A stretch of DNA of 27,618 nt from assembly GCA_023419095.1 (NCBI GenBank), contig JAEZYN010000108.1, positions 1 to 27,618 on the forward strand, in the 5' to 3' direction. Source of the DNA: Bacteroidota bacterium (GTDB lineage Bacteria; Bacteroidota; Bacteroidia; Flavobacteriales; Weeksellaceae). The notes below the pieces were generated by a model. That model was not told the origin of the DNA and did no database searches. It worked only from the letters and a program-made list of their open reading frames with translations. Positions 16,654-23,679 of the stretch are shown one piece after another. The translations under genes and the position numbers were made by a program. Numbering within the stretch: the stretch's first letter is position 1; every line of letters begins with the position of its first letter.

Positions 16654-17418
16654 TTAAAATTTTTCGGTTAAATATTTCCAGTACCGCTTCGGCACATGCT
16701 GGATGTGCAGTTTCATATTGCGCCGTCCGGCAATATTGGTTTTTGTAAAATAGCGCTGCCAGAGTTTTTGGTACTTTTTTTCCTCGCCGTGATGCATTGC
16801 CGAAGCGTTATTCAGGGCCTGAAACTGCTCAGGTTCGGGGTAGAAAAATGTAGTTTCCTTTAAGTCGTAAATGACGCCAAACCTGCGTCTGAGGTCGTAG
16901 ATCATCCACTTCTGGTCGGCATACCGGTCTTTAAAAAACCTGAAACCCACCGGCAACACGTTGAAATCCGGCTCTACCTTGGCGAAAAACATACCGTCTT
17001 CCAGTTTTTCGAACCTTACAAATGCGTGCAGTCGGTGAATTTCCCGACCCATGCTTTTGCAGATTTTGGCGATTTCCATTACCGCAGGATCAGCAAAATT
17101 TTCCAGAATGTTTTTAGTGGGGTTTAAAACCGACTGCCGCACTGCCGAAAGCCCCAGATTTCCGGCATCAGCACGTTCCGAAAGATAAACGAGCAGCAAC
17201 TGCTTCACGCCGTTTTTACCCAAAGACTTCTCAAGTTTTCTGATTACGCGGTCAGACTTTGCAGCATCGCTCACCACGTGATGTGCCTCCGCGAAAAAAT
17301 CGGCGTTGACGTAGTGCTGTTGGCTGATAATTTCCGCCGGTTCGAAGCGATATTCAAAAACTTCGAAAACCGCGGTCATCAGACCTTCGAAAGTATCATC
17401 ATACACCAGAGTCGTCAT
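16654..17418 (-). CDS. DUF4130 / TIGR03915-type DNA metabolism protein, partner of the radical SAM gene
   Basis: The 254-residue product begins TLVYDDTFEGLMTAVFEVFE and contains FVRFEKLEDGMFFAKVEPDFNVLP, a DRYADQKWMIYDLRRRFG segment and the C-terminal YWKYLTEKF. I recognise these as the 'probable DNA metabolism protein' family (TIGR03915, DUF4130). Related proteins in other genomes are fused to a uracil-DNA glycosylase domain; here the protein ends without one. The molecular function is not established. It starts two bases after the stop codon of the radical SAM gene, so the two are translationally coupled and very probably act together. It has no signal peptide and no membrane segment. Confidence 0.9.
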   Translation of the reverse strand: MTTLVYDDTFEGLMTAVFEVFEYRFEPAEIISQQHYVNADFFAEAHHVVSDAAKSDRVIRKLEKSLGKNGVKQLLLVYLSERADAGNLGLSAVRQSVLNPTKNILENFADPAVMEIAKICKSMGREIHRLHAFVRFEKLEDGMFFAKVEPDFNVLPVGFRFFKDRYADQKWMIYDLRRRFGVIYDLKETTFFYPEPEQFQALNNASAMHHGEEKKYQKLWQRYFTKTNIAGRRNMKLHIQHVPKRYWKYLTEKF

Positions 17419-17420
17419 GA

Positions 17421-18677
17421 CTAAAACAGCGTCAACTGCTGCGAAAAAGGATTCTGATATTTAGATTTCGTACCGGACAGAATAATACTGCGAAAATTTT
17501 GCTCATCGATGAAGCGGTTGTAAATATTGGTTCCTTCAAAAGAAACAAAGTACTTCGCACGGTTCACCGCAACACCCATTTTCCTGAGATTTTCGATGGT
17601 AAGTTTCTGGAATTTGCGCGCCATCAGTATCTTTCCGGTAGATTTGGTCCCGATGCCCGGCACACGGAGAATCATTTCTCTGGGCGCCGTATTGATGTTC
17701 ACCGGAAACTTTTCACGGTTCCGAAGCGCCCAGGCTAATTTTGGATCGATTTCGAGATCTAAAAAAGGATTGTCAGGTTCCACTATTTCATTTGCTTCAA
17801 AACCGTAAAACCGCATCAGCCAATCGGCCTGGTAAAGACGGTTTTCGCGTTGCATCGGCACCTGCGAATGGATGGAAGGCAAACGGCTGTCCTCCAGCAC
17901 CGGCACGTAGCCCGAATAATACACGCGCTTTAAATTAAAATTGCGGTAGAAATGATCGGCGACTTTGATAATTTTAAGGTCGGTTTCATTGGTTGCACCC
18001 ACGATCATCTGCGTACTTTGTCCGGCCGGTGCAAATTTCGGCACTTTGCGGAAAATTTTCTTTTCTTCTTTATAGAGAATGAGTTCGTTTTTCACCAGAC
18101 TCATCGGCTTGATCATTTCGGAATGCGATTTTTCCGGTGCGAGTAATTTCAAACCCTGTTCGGTCGGGATTTCAATATTGATAGAAAGTCTGTCAGCATA
18201 CAGACCGGCTTCTTTCATCAACTCGTCACTCGCGCCGGGAATGGATTTGAGGTGGATGTAGCCATTGAAATTATGCTCGAGACGCAGCTTTTTAGCCACA
18301 CGTACGAGCCTCTCCATCGTGGTATCTGAATCTTTAAAAATTCCGGAACTCAGAAAAAGTCCTTCGATATAATTCCGACGGTAGAAGTTGATGGTCAGTT
18401 CCACCACTTCTTCCACCGTAAAAGCGGCGCGCTTCACATCATTGGTCTTCCGCGAAACGCAGTAGGCACAATCATAAATGCAATGATTGGTAAGCAGAAT
18501 CTTCAACAGCGAGACGCAACGCCCGTCCTCTGTATAGGTGTGGCAGATCCCGGAAGCATGGCTGTTGCCCAAACCGCCTTTGTTTTTGCGCGTACCGCCA
18601 CTGGATGAGCAGGATACGTCGTACTTTGCGGCGTCCGCCAGTATTTCGAGTTTTTCCTGAAGCCGGTCAAAATTCAT
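17421..18677 (-). CDS. Putative DNA modification/repair radical SAM protein (TIGR03916 type)
   Basis: This 418-residue protein carries the radical SAM cluster motif as CIYDCAYC (C66, C70, C73). It is preceded by C23, C45 and C54 in conserved-looking contexts (VSCSSSGG, GICHTYTEDGRC). The radical SAM barrel continues to about residue 300. A helix-hairpin-helix element (LRVPGIGTKSTGKI, about 337-350) suggests contact with nucleic acid. The last five residues are QLTLF, close to the consensus of sliding-clamp-binding peptides. The family is regularly found next to DUF4130 proteins and is annotated as DNA modification or repair, but no reaction has been shown to my knowledge. It is the first gene of a two-gene operon, with a TATTTTTG box 23 bases upstream. 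Confidence 0.92.
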   Translation of the reverse strand: MNFDRLQEKLEILADAAKYDVSCSSSGGTRKNKGGLGNSHASGICHTYTEDGRCVSLLKILLTNHCIYDCAYCVSRKTNDVKRAAFTVEEVVELTINFYRRNYIEGLFLSSGIFKDSDTTMERLVRVAKKLRLEHNFNGYIHLKSIPGASDELMKEAGLYADRLSINIEIPTEQGLKLLAPEKSHSEMIKPMSLVKNELILYKEEKKIFRKVPKFAPAGQSTQMIVGATNETDLKIIKVADHFYRNFNLKRVYYSGYVPVLEDSRLPSIHSQVPMQRENRLYQADWLMRFYGFEANEIVEPDNPFLDLEIDPKLAWALRNREKFPVNINTAPREMILRVPGIGTKSTGKILMARKFQKLTIENLRKMGVAVNRAKYFVSFEGTNIYNRFIDEQNFRSIILSGTKSKYQNPFSQQLTLF

Positions 18678-18700
18678 TTGATTATGTTAACTTTAGACTA

Positions 18701-18708
18701 CAAAAATA
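18701..18708 (-). promoter_or_regulatory. TAnnTTTG -7 box for the radical SAM operon
   Basis: The reverse strand reads TATTTTTG, ending 23 bases before the start at 18677. The nearest upstream TTG is only 13 bases away (complement of 18722-18724), closer than normal. The rest of the 174-base gap (18678-18851) is AT-rich, and I see no gene in it. Confidence 0.45.
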
Positions 18709-18851
18709 GTAAATTAATTTTCAAACGTGAATAAAATTGGTCTAAAACTATACCATTTTAAATTACTAGTTTTTCTTGTTTTCTGACTATCTTTTTTTTT
18801 ATTTAAAAGGCCAAATAAGTGCATAATTTTTAAGCGCAATTTTAAAAAAAA

Positions 18852-20324
18852 TCAGTCACACACCACCCATACACTGACATTTCCAGCCGGAACAGGAAAA
18901 GTGCCCCATCCGTTTTCATCAATCAGAACCGTCTCCGGAAACAAACCCATAAAATCATAAAATGCACGGCCGGAATACAGTGTTCCCACCTCCATTGCTA
19001 TTTCCGAAGCGTCGCCGTTGCTTAAAACGACAGCGCAACCGGTGTGTTCCTCATCCCCTTCACGTACCCAGCCAATGCTGTTGGCATTTTCAAAGTAATC
19101 GCGTTGTGTGCCATACGCAAACTGTTTGCGGGCCTGCAGCAGTTCTTCAATCTTCTCTACTTTATCTAAAAAAATCTCCTGATCATTGCCTTCTTTATCT
19201 TTATCAATATAATGCGCACCGAAAAGATCAGGATAAAAAACACAGGGATAGCCGTCTTCGCGCAGCAGAGTCAGCGCATACGCCAACGGTTTGAACCAAT
19301 ATTCCACAGGTGCCTCCAGCGCCTGCAGCGGTTGCGTGTCGTGGTTATCGACCACCGTGACAGACAGCAGCGGATTGGCCTGCGTAAGCGTTTCATCAAA
19401 AATAGTCCGAAGGTCAAACGCGGAACCCGAATTCGACGCCTGATGAAGGTTCTGTTGCAAGGACGAATCAAAAAGACTCATGGAGCCTTCTGTGGCGGCA
19501 ATGTATTTTTCGAGCAGATCCAGGGCGCCCGGTGCCCAGTATTCGCCCACCGCAAATATATTTTTGCCCGTATTTTCGCGCAGCATGTGCAGCCATTCTT
19601 TATAAAAGTCGGGCGACTGGTGCTTCACGGCATCCAGCCGTACGCCATCAAACTGAATCTGGTCGTGATACCATTTGGCCCAGGCATTTAGTTCGGCGCG
19701 CACGAAAGGGTTTCGGTGCTCAATGTCATTATACATCAGGTAATCATAATTTCCTTTTTCGTCATCGATCAGTTCCTCCCACCCTTCACCGTGCTCATGG
19801 ATGATCTGGAAAATTCCCTCGTCGCCTTCGGCAAAATCAACACCCGTAAAGCAGGTGAAATTCCACTCAAAATCTGAATACTTTCCGTTTCTTCCCGGAA
19901 ATGTAAATTTGGTATAGCTTTCTATTTCTAAAGGTTCCGAGATGTATTCGAGCCGGTTTTCCGGATTGACCTTTATGGCATGAAAGCGTTCTTTTTCGTC
20001 GCCACCCGCCTTGTGATTCAGTACGATATCGGCGATTACGTCAAGACCTTTTTCCTGGAGGCTCCGGCAGGCGGCAAGGTATTGCTCCCGCGATCCGTAT
20101 TTGGTCGCTACTGTGCCTTTCTGGTCAAATTCGCCCAAATCATAAAGGTCATAAGGGTCATAACCTACCGAAAAGCCGCCACCCGCAGCTTTGTAAGCGG
20201 GCGGCATCCAGACGGCGCTGATGCCGAGTTCTGCAAGATAATCTGTGCGTTCTATAATTTCTTCGTATAACTTCGATTCTCCATCAGAATAAAAATGGAA
20301 AAACTGAATCATCGTGGCGTTCAT
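18852..20324 (-). CDS. Alpha-amylase, cytoplasmic GH13 type
   Basis: From the ATG at 20324 the enzyme has 490 residues and starts MNATMIQFFHFYSDG, typical of intracellular GH13_5 amylases. A longer frame from 20399 would begin inside the yceI terminator and is rejected. The catalytic set is present: nucleophile D231 in GVRLDAVKH, acid/base E261 in VGEYW, and D329 in VDNHD; DIVLNHK (about 99-105) and a long domain B with calcium-binding-like residues are also visible. No signal peptide is present, so it likely degrades internal glycogen-like or maltodextrin glucans by cutting alpha-1,4 bonds. It stands alone between two other transcription units; no TAnnTTTG box was found upstream. Confidence 0.95.
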   Translation of the reverse strand: MNATMIQFFHFYSDGESKLYEEIIERTDYLAELGISAVWMPPAYKAAGGGFSVGYDPYDLYDLGEFDQKGTVATKYGSREQYLAACRSLQEKGLDVIADIVLNHKAGGDEKERFHAIKVNPENRLEYISEPLEIESYTKFTFPGRNGKYSDFEWNFTCFTGVDFAEGDEGIFQIIHEHGEGWEELIDDEKGNYDYLMYNDIEHRNPFVRAELNAWAKWYHDQIQFDGVRLDAVKHQSPDFYKEWLHMLRENTGKNIFAVGEYWAPGALDLLEKYIAATEGSMSLFDSSLQQNLHQASNSGSAFDLRTIFDETLTQANPLLSVTVVDNHDTQPLQALEAPVEYWFKPLAYALTLLREDGYPCVFYPDLFGAHYIDKDKEGNDQEIFLDKVEKIEELLQARKQFAYGTQRDYFENANSIGWVREGDEEHTGCAVVLSNGDASEIAMEVGTLYSGRAFYDFMGLFPETVLIDENGWGTFPVPAGNVSVWVVCD

Positions 20325-20382
20325 GCTATTGTTTTGAAATGAATCCGAAGTTAACAAAATTCTGTCCAAAGTTTCGGGGCAC

Positions 20383-20408
20383 AAAAAAAAGCCGCGCATT
20401 GCGGCTTT
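20383..20408 (-). terminator. Rho-independent terminator of the yceI gene
   Basis: An eight-pair stem (AAAGCCGC at 20388-20395 with GCGGCTTT at 20401-20408) encloses a five-base loop. On the reverse strand it is followed by a run of eight T residues (complement of 20383-20390, partly within the stem). It lies 65 bases past the yceI stop and upstream of the amylase start. Confidence 0.9.
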
Positions 20409-20473
20409 GTATTTTTAAAAAAATTTAAGAGTAAATATCCGTTTTTAAGGCTGAAATTCCACTTTTAAACTTA

Positions 20474-21148
20474 TTATTTACGTGCAGAAAGATTAAGTTC
20501 AAGATCAACTTCCTGTGAGATCATCCAGTCTTTCGGGTCACCTTCAGTTCCGTAGGCAAGGCCCCAGTCCTGTCTGTTGATGGTAAATTTAGAAACCAAA
20601 GTCAGGCTGTCTGCAGTAACGTCCACTTTGGCAGGGAAGCTTACGTTTACTGTTTTGTCTTTGATGGTCATGTTTCCGCTTACCATTTTATTGGCACCTT
20701 CAGTTTTTGATTCAGTTCCGGCCGGAAGATCTTCAACTTTGGTAATATCAAATTTTACAGTCGGGTACTTTTCAGCATCAAAAAAGTCAGCGCTTTTCAG
20801 GTGTGCATCAAGGTCGGCAGAAGTTTTACCGTCGCTCATCGCAGGATCTACAGCGGAAGGATCGGTTGTAAGTGAGTTGATATCAGAAACTAACGAGCCG
20901 GAAACAAGATTACCATCCTGTACCGAAAAAGTTCCGGAAGCAGCGGTGGTACCGAAGCGCGGGTTCAGGCCACCTTTGTGGTATGCAGTCCATTTTACGG
21001 TGCTTGCTGCTGAGTCGATGCTCAGTGTTTCCCCTGCATGTTCAGCCACTGCCTGCTCATTGGCTACGGTAGCTGTATCGGTTTTAGACTCAGAACATGA
21101 TGCCGCCAACATGAATACAGACAGCGCCAGAATTGATAATTTTTTCAT
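20474..21148 (-). CDS. YceI family lipoprotein
   Basis: This 224-residue protein has a lipoprotein signal ending LAASC (Cys18), then a linker. The YceI lipocalin-like barrel follows: SAASTVKWTAYHKGG, SGTFSVQDGNLVSGSLVSDINSL, HLKSADFFDAEKYPTVKFDI and SKFTINRQDWGL. YceI proteins are beta-barrels that bind isoprenoid or other apolar molecules in the periplasm; the ligand here is unknown. Lipid anchoring is common in Bacteroidetes members. A TATTTTTG box lies 28 bases upstream and a strong terminator follows, so it is monocistronic. Confidence 0.95.
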   Translation of the reverse strand: MKKLSILALSVFMLAASCSESKTDTATVANEQAVAEHAGETLSIDSAASTVKWTAYHKGGLNPRFGTTAASGTFSVQDGNLVSGSLVSDINSLTTDPSAVDPAMSDGKTSADLDAHLKSADFFDAEKYPTVKFDITKVEDLPAGTESKTEGANKMVSGNMTIKDKTVNVSFPAKVDVTADSLTLVSKFTINRQDWGLAYGTEGDPKDWMISQEVDLELNLSARK

Positions 21149-21176
21149 TGTATTAAATTGTTTTTAATTTCAGCGG

Positions 21177-21184
21177 CAAAAATA
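21177..21184 (-). promoter_or_regulatory. TAnnTTTG -7 box for yceI
   Basis: The reverse strand reads TATTTTTG, 28 bases before the yceI start. No standard-distance TTG -33 element is visible. Confidence 0.45.
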
Positions 21185-21222
21185 TCGCGACTTTTTCAGA
21201 ACGGTCTTGACGTATGTTAAGA

Positions 21223-21239
21223 AAGCCATGGAAAGGCTT
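21223..21239 (-). terminator. Weak candidate terminator after the PaiB-like gene
   Basis: A five-pair stem (AAGCC/GGCTT) with a seven-base loop lies 32 bases past the stop of the FMN-binding gene. On the reverse strand it is followed by TTCTTAA, a poor T-tract. It is plausible only because of its position. Confidence 0.3.
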
Positions 21240-21271
21240 GATTTGAGACGGTGGTGAAGAATATTGGTCGA

Positions 21272-21883
21272 CTATCTGCGAGAACTTTCCATCCGCGCCG
21301 CTACTTTTCTTGAGTTGTCGTCCGGAGATTGCTGCAGTTCATTGATGATGTTCTGGTAATCATTTTCTTTTCGGTTTTGCGACAGTTTCGACGCAATGTA
21401 AATTTCGGTCGGGAATATATTCATCCCAAAAGCACCTTTCATCTCCTCGCGAATGTTCTCTTCGCCTACAGTTTCTGCAAAAACGGGGCATTTCTGCTTC
21501 TGTTCGTACTTTAGTGTCAGTTTTCTGAGGTGATCATAAAGCTCGTCATCCGTCATCAGCTTTATTTTGCCGCGAACCTGAACGGCCTCATAATTCCAGG
21601 TTGAAACATTGATGTGATCATACCAGGATGAAGATATATAAGCGTTTGCACCGAGAAAATCGCACAAAACCTCATCGCCGTCCTTTAAAACTTTAGCCTG
21701 AAAATTGGCCTGCGAACAGTGCGTTTCAAGGTAAAAATCGTCTTTACTTTCGTTGATAAGGAACATCGAATGTGTGGCCCACAGTTTTTCCTTATTTGAA
21801 ATCAGCATAGCGAAACCATTTTCATGAATGATTTCCTTCATCAGATTTTCGTCTTCGCTTTTATAGATTTTTGGGATGTACAT
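21272..21883 (-). CDS. FMN-binding negative transcriptional regulator, PaiB family
   Basis: The 203-residue product begins MYIPKIY and contains the PaiB hallmarks: GFAMLIS, ATHSMFLI, SQANFQAKVLKDGDEVLCDFLGANAYISSSWYD, STWNYEAVQVRGKIKLM, and EEMKGAFGMNIFPTEI near residue 155. Together these form a split-barrel flavin-binding fold. In Bacillus subtilis PaiB is tied to repression of protease and sporulation genes; whether this protein regulates transcription here is unknown, and a flavin- or heme-utilising enzyme is possible. It is the last gene of a tight reverse operon, nine bases after the TPR lipoprotein. Confidence 0.93.
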   Translation of the reverse strand: MYIPKIYKSEDENLMKEIIHENGFAMLISNKEKLWATHSMFLINESKDDFYLETHCSQANFQAKVLKDGDEVLCDFLGANAYISSSWYDHINVSTWNYEAVQVRGKIKLMTDDELYDHLRKLTLKYEQKQKCPVFAETVGEENIREEMKGAFGMNIFPTEIYIASKLSQNRKENDYQNIINELQQSPDDNSRKVAARMESSRR

Positions 21884-21892
21884 TTTGATCTT

Positions 21893-22501
21893 TTATTTGC
21901 AGAGGGCTTGCGACACTTTCAGCAATTCTGCGTCAGTATTGCCGAGAGAAACTGCTTTTTTAAAATCTTCGCAGGCCTTGGTGAGGTCGCCCTTAGAGAG
22001 GACAATTTTACCTCTTTGAAAATAAGCGTAGGGATCCTCAGCAATATTCAGGTAGGAATTCAGATCCGCCACAGCCGAATCGGGTTTCTGTAAGGTATTA
22101 TAAAGCATCGCCCTGTTATAATAGTTCCCGGCATAAGCCTCCGGATCCATCGCAATGGCTTTGTTTAAATCCTGCAGTGCAAACTCATTTTTACCCGTCA
22201 TGCCATGGGCATATGCCCGTAAAGTATACAGTTTTGAGTCACTGTATTGTAACTCCTCAGCCCTGTTAAAATCGGCTATTGCTGGCGCATAATCTTTCAT
22301 AAAGTTGTGGCTTAGGCCACGCAGGAAAAAAGCTTCTGCGTTAGCCGGATTTAGTTGAATTGCTTTTGTAAACAATTTCACTGCTTCGTCAACGCGCTGG
22401 TTGGCCATTTCCTGCTTGCCAAGCTGTATGTAATGGGCTTCTTTTTTGGCTGCACACGAACCGATCAGGATGAATATAATTAAAACTAAAAATTGCTTCA
22501 T
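21893..22501 (-). CDS. TPR repeat lipoprotein
   Basis: This 202-residue protein has a lipoprotein signal ending LIGSC (Cys16). About four to five tetratricopeptide repeats follow (for example VDEAVKLFTKAIQLNPANAE and EFALQDLNKAIAMDPEAY), covering most of the chain. Such proteins act as scaffolds for protein contacts in the periplasm or at the outer membrane; the partner is not readable. It lies between ruvB (15 bases) and the PaiB-like gene (nine bases), with no promoter visible in either gap. Confidence 0.9.
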   Translation of the reverse strand: MKQFLVLIIFILIGSCAAKKEAHYIQLGKQEMANQRVDEAVKLFTKAIQLNPANAEAFFLRGLSHNFMKDYAPAIADFNRAEELQYSDSKLYTLRAYAHGMTGKNEFALQDLNKAIAMDPEAYAGNYYNRAMLYNTLQKPDSAVADLNSYLNIAEDPYAYFQRGKIVLSKGDLTKACEDFKKAVSLGNTDAELLKVSQALCK

Positions 22502-22516
22502 AAATTTAAAAATGGT

Positions 22517-23539
22517 TTAAAACAGCGTATCCGGCCTTTTAGGCACTGACATATTTAAATGTTTGTAGGCTTTCTCCGTCACCTCGCGTCCGCGCGGTGT
22601 CCGGATAATAAATCCTTCCTGGATAAGAAACGGCTCGTACACCTCTTCCAGCGTTTCGGGATTTTCGCCAATCGAGGTGGCTAATGCAGAAATCCCCACC
22701 GGTTTCCCGCGGAAATTCTCGATCATAACGCGCATAATACGGTTATCCATGTCATCCAACCCGAATTCATCTACATTCAATGAGTTTAAAGCGAACTTAG
22801 TAATCCCAATTTCGATTTCGCCATTGCCTTTAATCTCAGCAAAATCGCGCACTCTCCGGAGCAGCGCATTGGCAATGCGGGGCGTTCCGCGGCTTCTCCG
22901 GGCGATTTCGAGTGCGGCATCTTCATAGATTTTTACGCCCAAAACACGGGCGCTTCTTTCGATAATCATTCCGAGGAGTTCGATTGTATAATATTCAAGA
23001 CGAGACTGTATTCCGAAACGTGCAAGCATCGGCTTCGTCAGCATTCCGCTTCTGGTGGTGGCTCCCACCAGTGTAAAAGGATTCAGACCGATCTGTACAC
23101 TCCGCGCGTTGGGGCCGGTTTCGAGCATGATATCAATTTTATAATCTTCCATCGCCGAATACAGATATTCTTCCACAATAGGCGAAAGCCTGTGGATCTC
23201 GTCGATGAATAGTACATCATTTTCTTCCAGATTCGTAAGCAAACCCGCCAGGCTGCCGGGTTTATCCAGCACCGGCCCCGAAGTGATCTTACAGTTCACA
23301 CCGAGTTCATTGGCAATGATATGGGCCAAAGTAGTTTTCCCAAGGCCCGGCGGACCGTGAAGCAACACATGATCCAAAGCCCCGCCACGGTTCTTTGCCG
23401 CCGCCACAAAAACTTCCAGATTGTCCAGCGTCTTGCGTTGGCCCGCAAAATCCTGAAAACTCTGCGGCCGGATCTTCTCCTCCTGCATCAGCTCGTCATC
23501 GGTAAAATTATCCTTGTCAGGATGTAAAAAATCGGGCAT
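22517..23539 (-). CDS. ruvB: Holliday junction branch migration helicase subunit RuvB
   Basis: With the ATG at 23539 (MPDFLHPDKDNF) the protein has 340 residues, the normal length. A frame start at 23557 would fall on the promoter box and is not used. It carries RPQSFQDFAGQ, Walker A GPPGLGKT (62-69), Walker B FIDEIH (D113, E114), sensor VGATTRSG, and the C-terminal winged-helix domain ending TPRGREVT. RuvB forms the hexameric ATP-driven motor that, with RuvA, moves Holliday junctions in the cytosol. ruvA and ruvC are not adjacent. It heads the operon with the TPR lipoprotein and the PaiB-like gene. Confidence 0.98.
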   Translation of the reverse strand: MPDFLHPDKDNFTDDELMQEEKIRPQSFQDFAGQRKTLDNLEVFVAAAKNRGGALDHVLLHGPPGLGKTTLAHIIANELGVNCKITSGPVLDKPGSLAGLLTNLEENDVLFIDEIHRLSPIVEEYLYSAMEDYKIDIMLETGPNARSVQIGLNPFTLVGATTRSGMLTKPMLARFGIQSRLEYYTIELLGMIIERSARVLGVKIYEDAALEIARRSRGTPRIANALLRRVRDFAEIKGNGEIEIGITKFALNSLNVDEFGLDDMDNRIMRVMIENFRGKPVGISALATSIGENPETLEEVYEPFLIQEGFIIRTPRGREVTEKAYKHLNMSVPKRPDTLF

Positions 23540-23554
23540 TTTTTTAAATTTAGT

Positions 23555-23562
23555 CAAAGATA
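23555..23562 (-). promoter_or_regulatory. TAnnTTTG -7 box for ruvB
   Basis: The reverse strand reads TATCTTTG, 15 bases before the chosen ruvB ATG. It overlaps an upstream in-frame ATG at 23557, which supports the downstream start. No TTG -33 element is seen at the usual spacing. Confidence 0.5.
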
Positions 23563-23664
23563 GAAATTTGCTTGTGAAAATTTCAGGCAGATTCCGGGAG
23601 CTAAAAGTGGGATTAACTTTTTGATTTGTTCATATTAACTTAGAACCGGAGGTGCGTAAAGTCG

Positions 23665-23672
23665 TAAATTTG
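23665..23672 (+). promoter_or_regulatory. TAnnTTTG -7 box for the MFS gene, adjacent to its start
   Basis: TAAATTTG ends seven bases before the ATG at 23680. As with lpxK, this would place the transcription start at about the first codon, implying a leaderless or near-leaderless message. Confidence 0.45.
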
Positions 23673-23679
23673 CGCAGAT

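Noticed and set aside
20325..20399. Upstream extension of the alpha-amylase frame to an ATG at 20399
   Set aside because: The extension begins within the strong yceI terminator hairpin and adds 25 residues not typical of cytoplasmic GH13 amylases; MNATMIQFFHFYSDG at 20324 matches the usual N-terminus.
23540..23557. Upstream start for ruvB at 23557
   Set aside because: It overlaps the TAnnTTTG box at 23555-23562, so it would lie at or before the transcription start.
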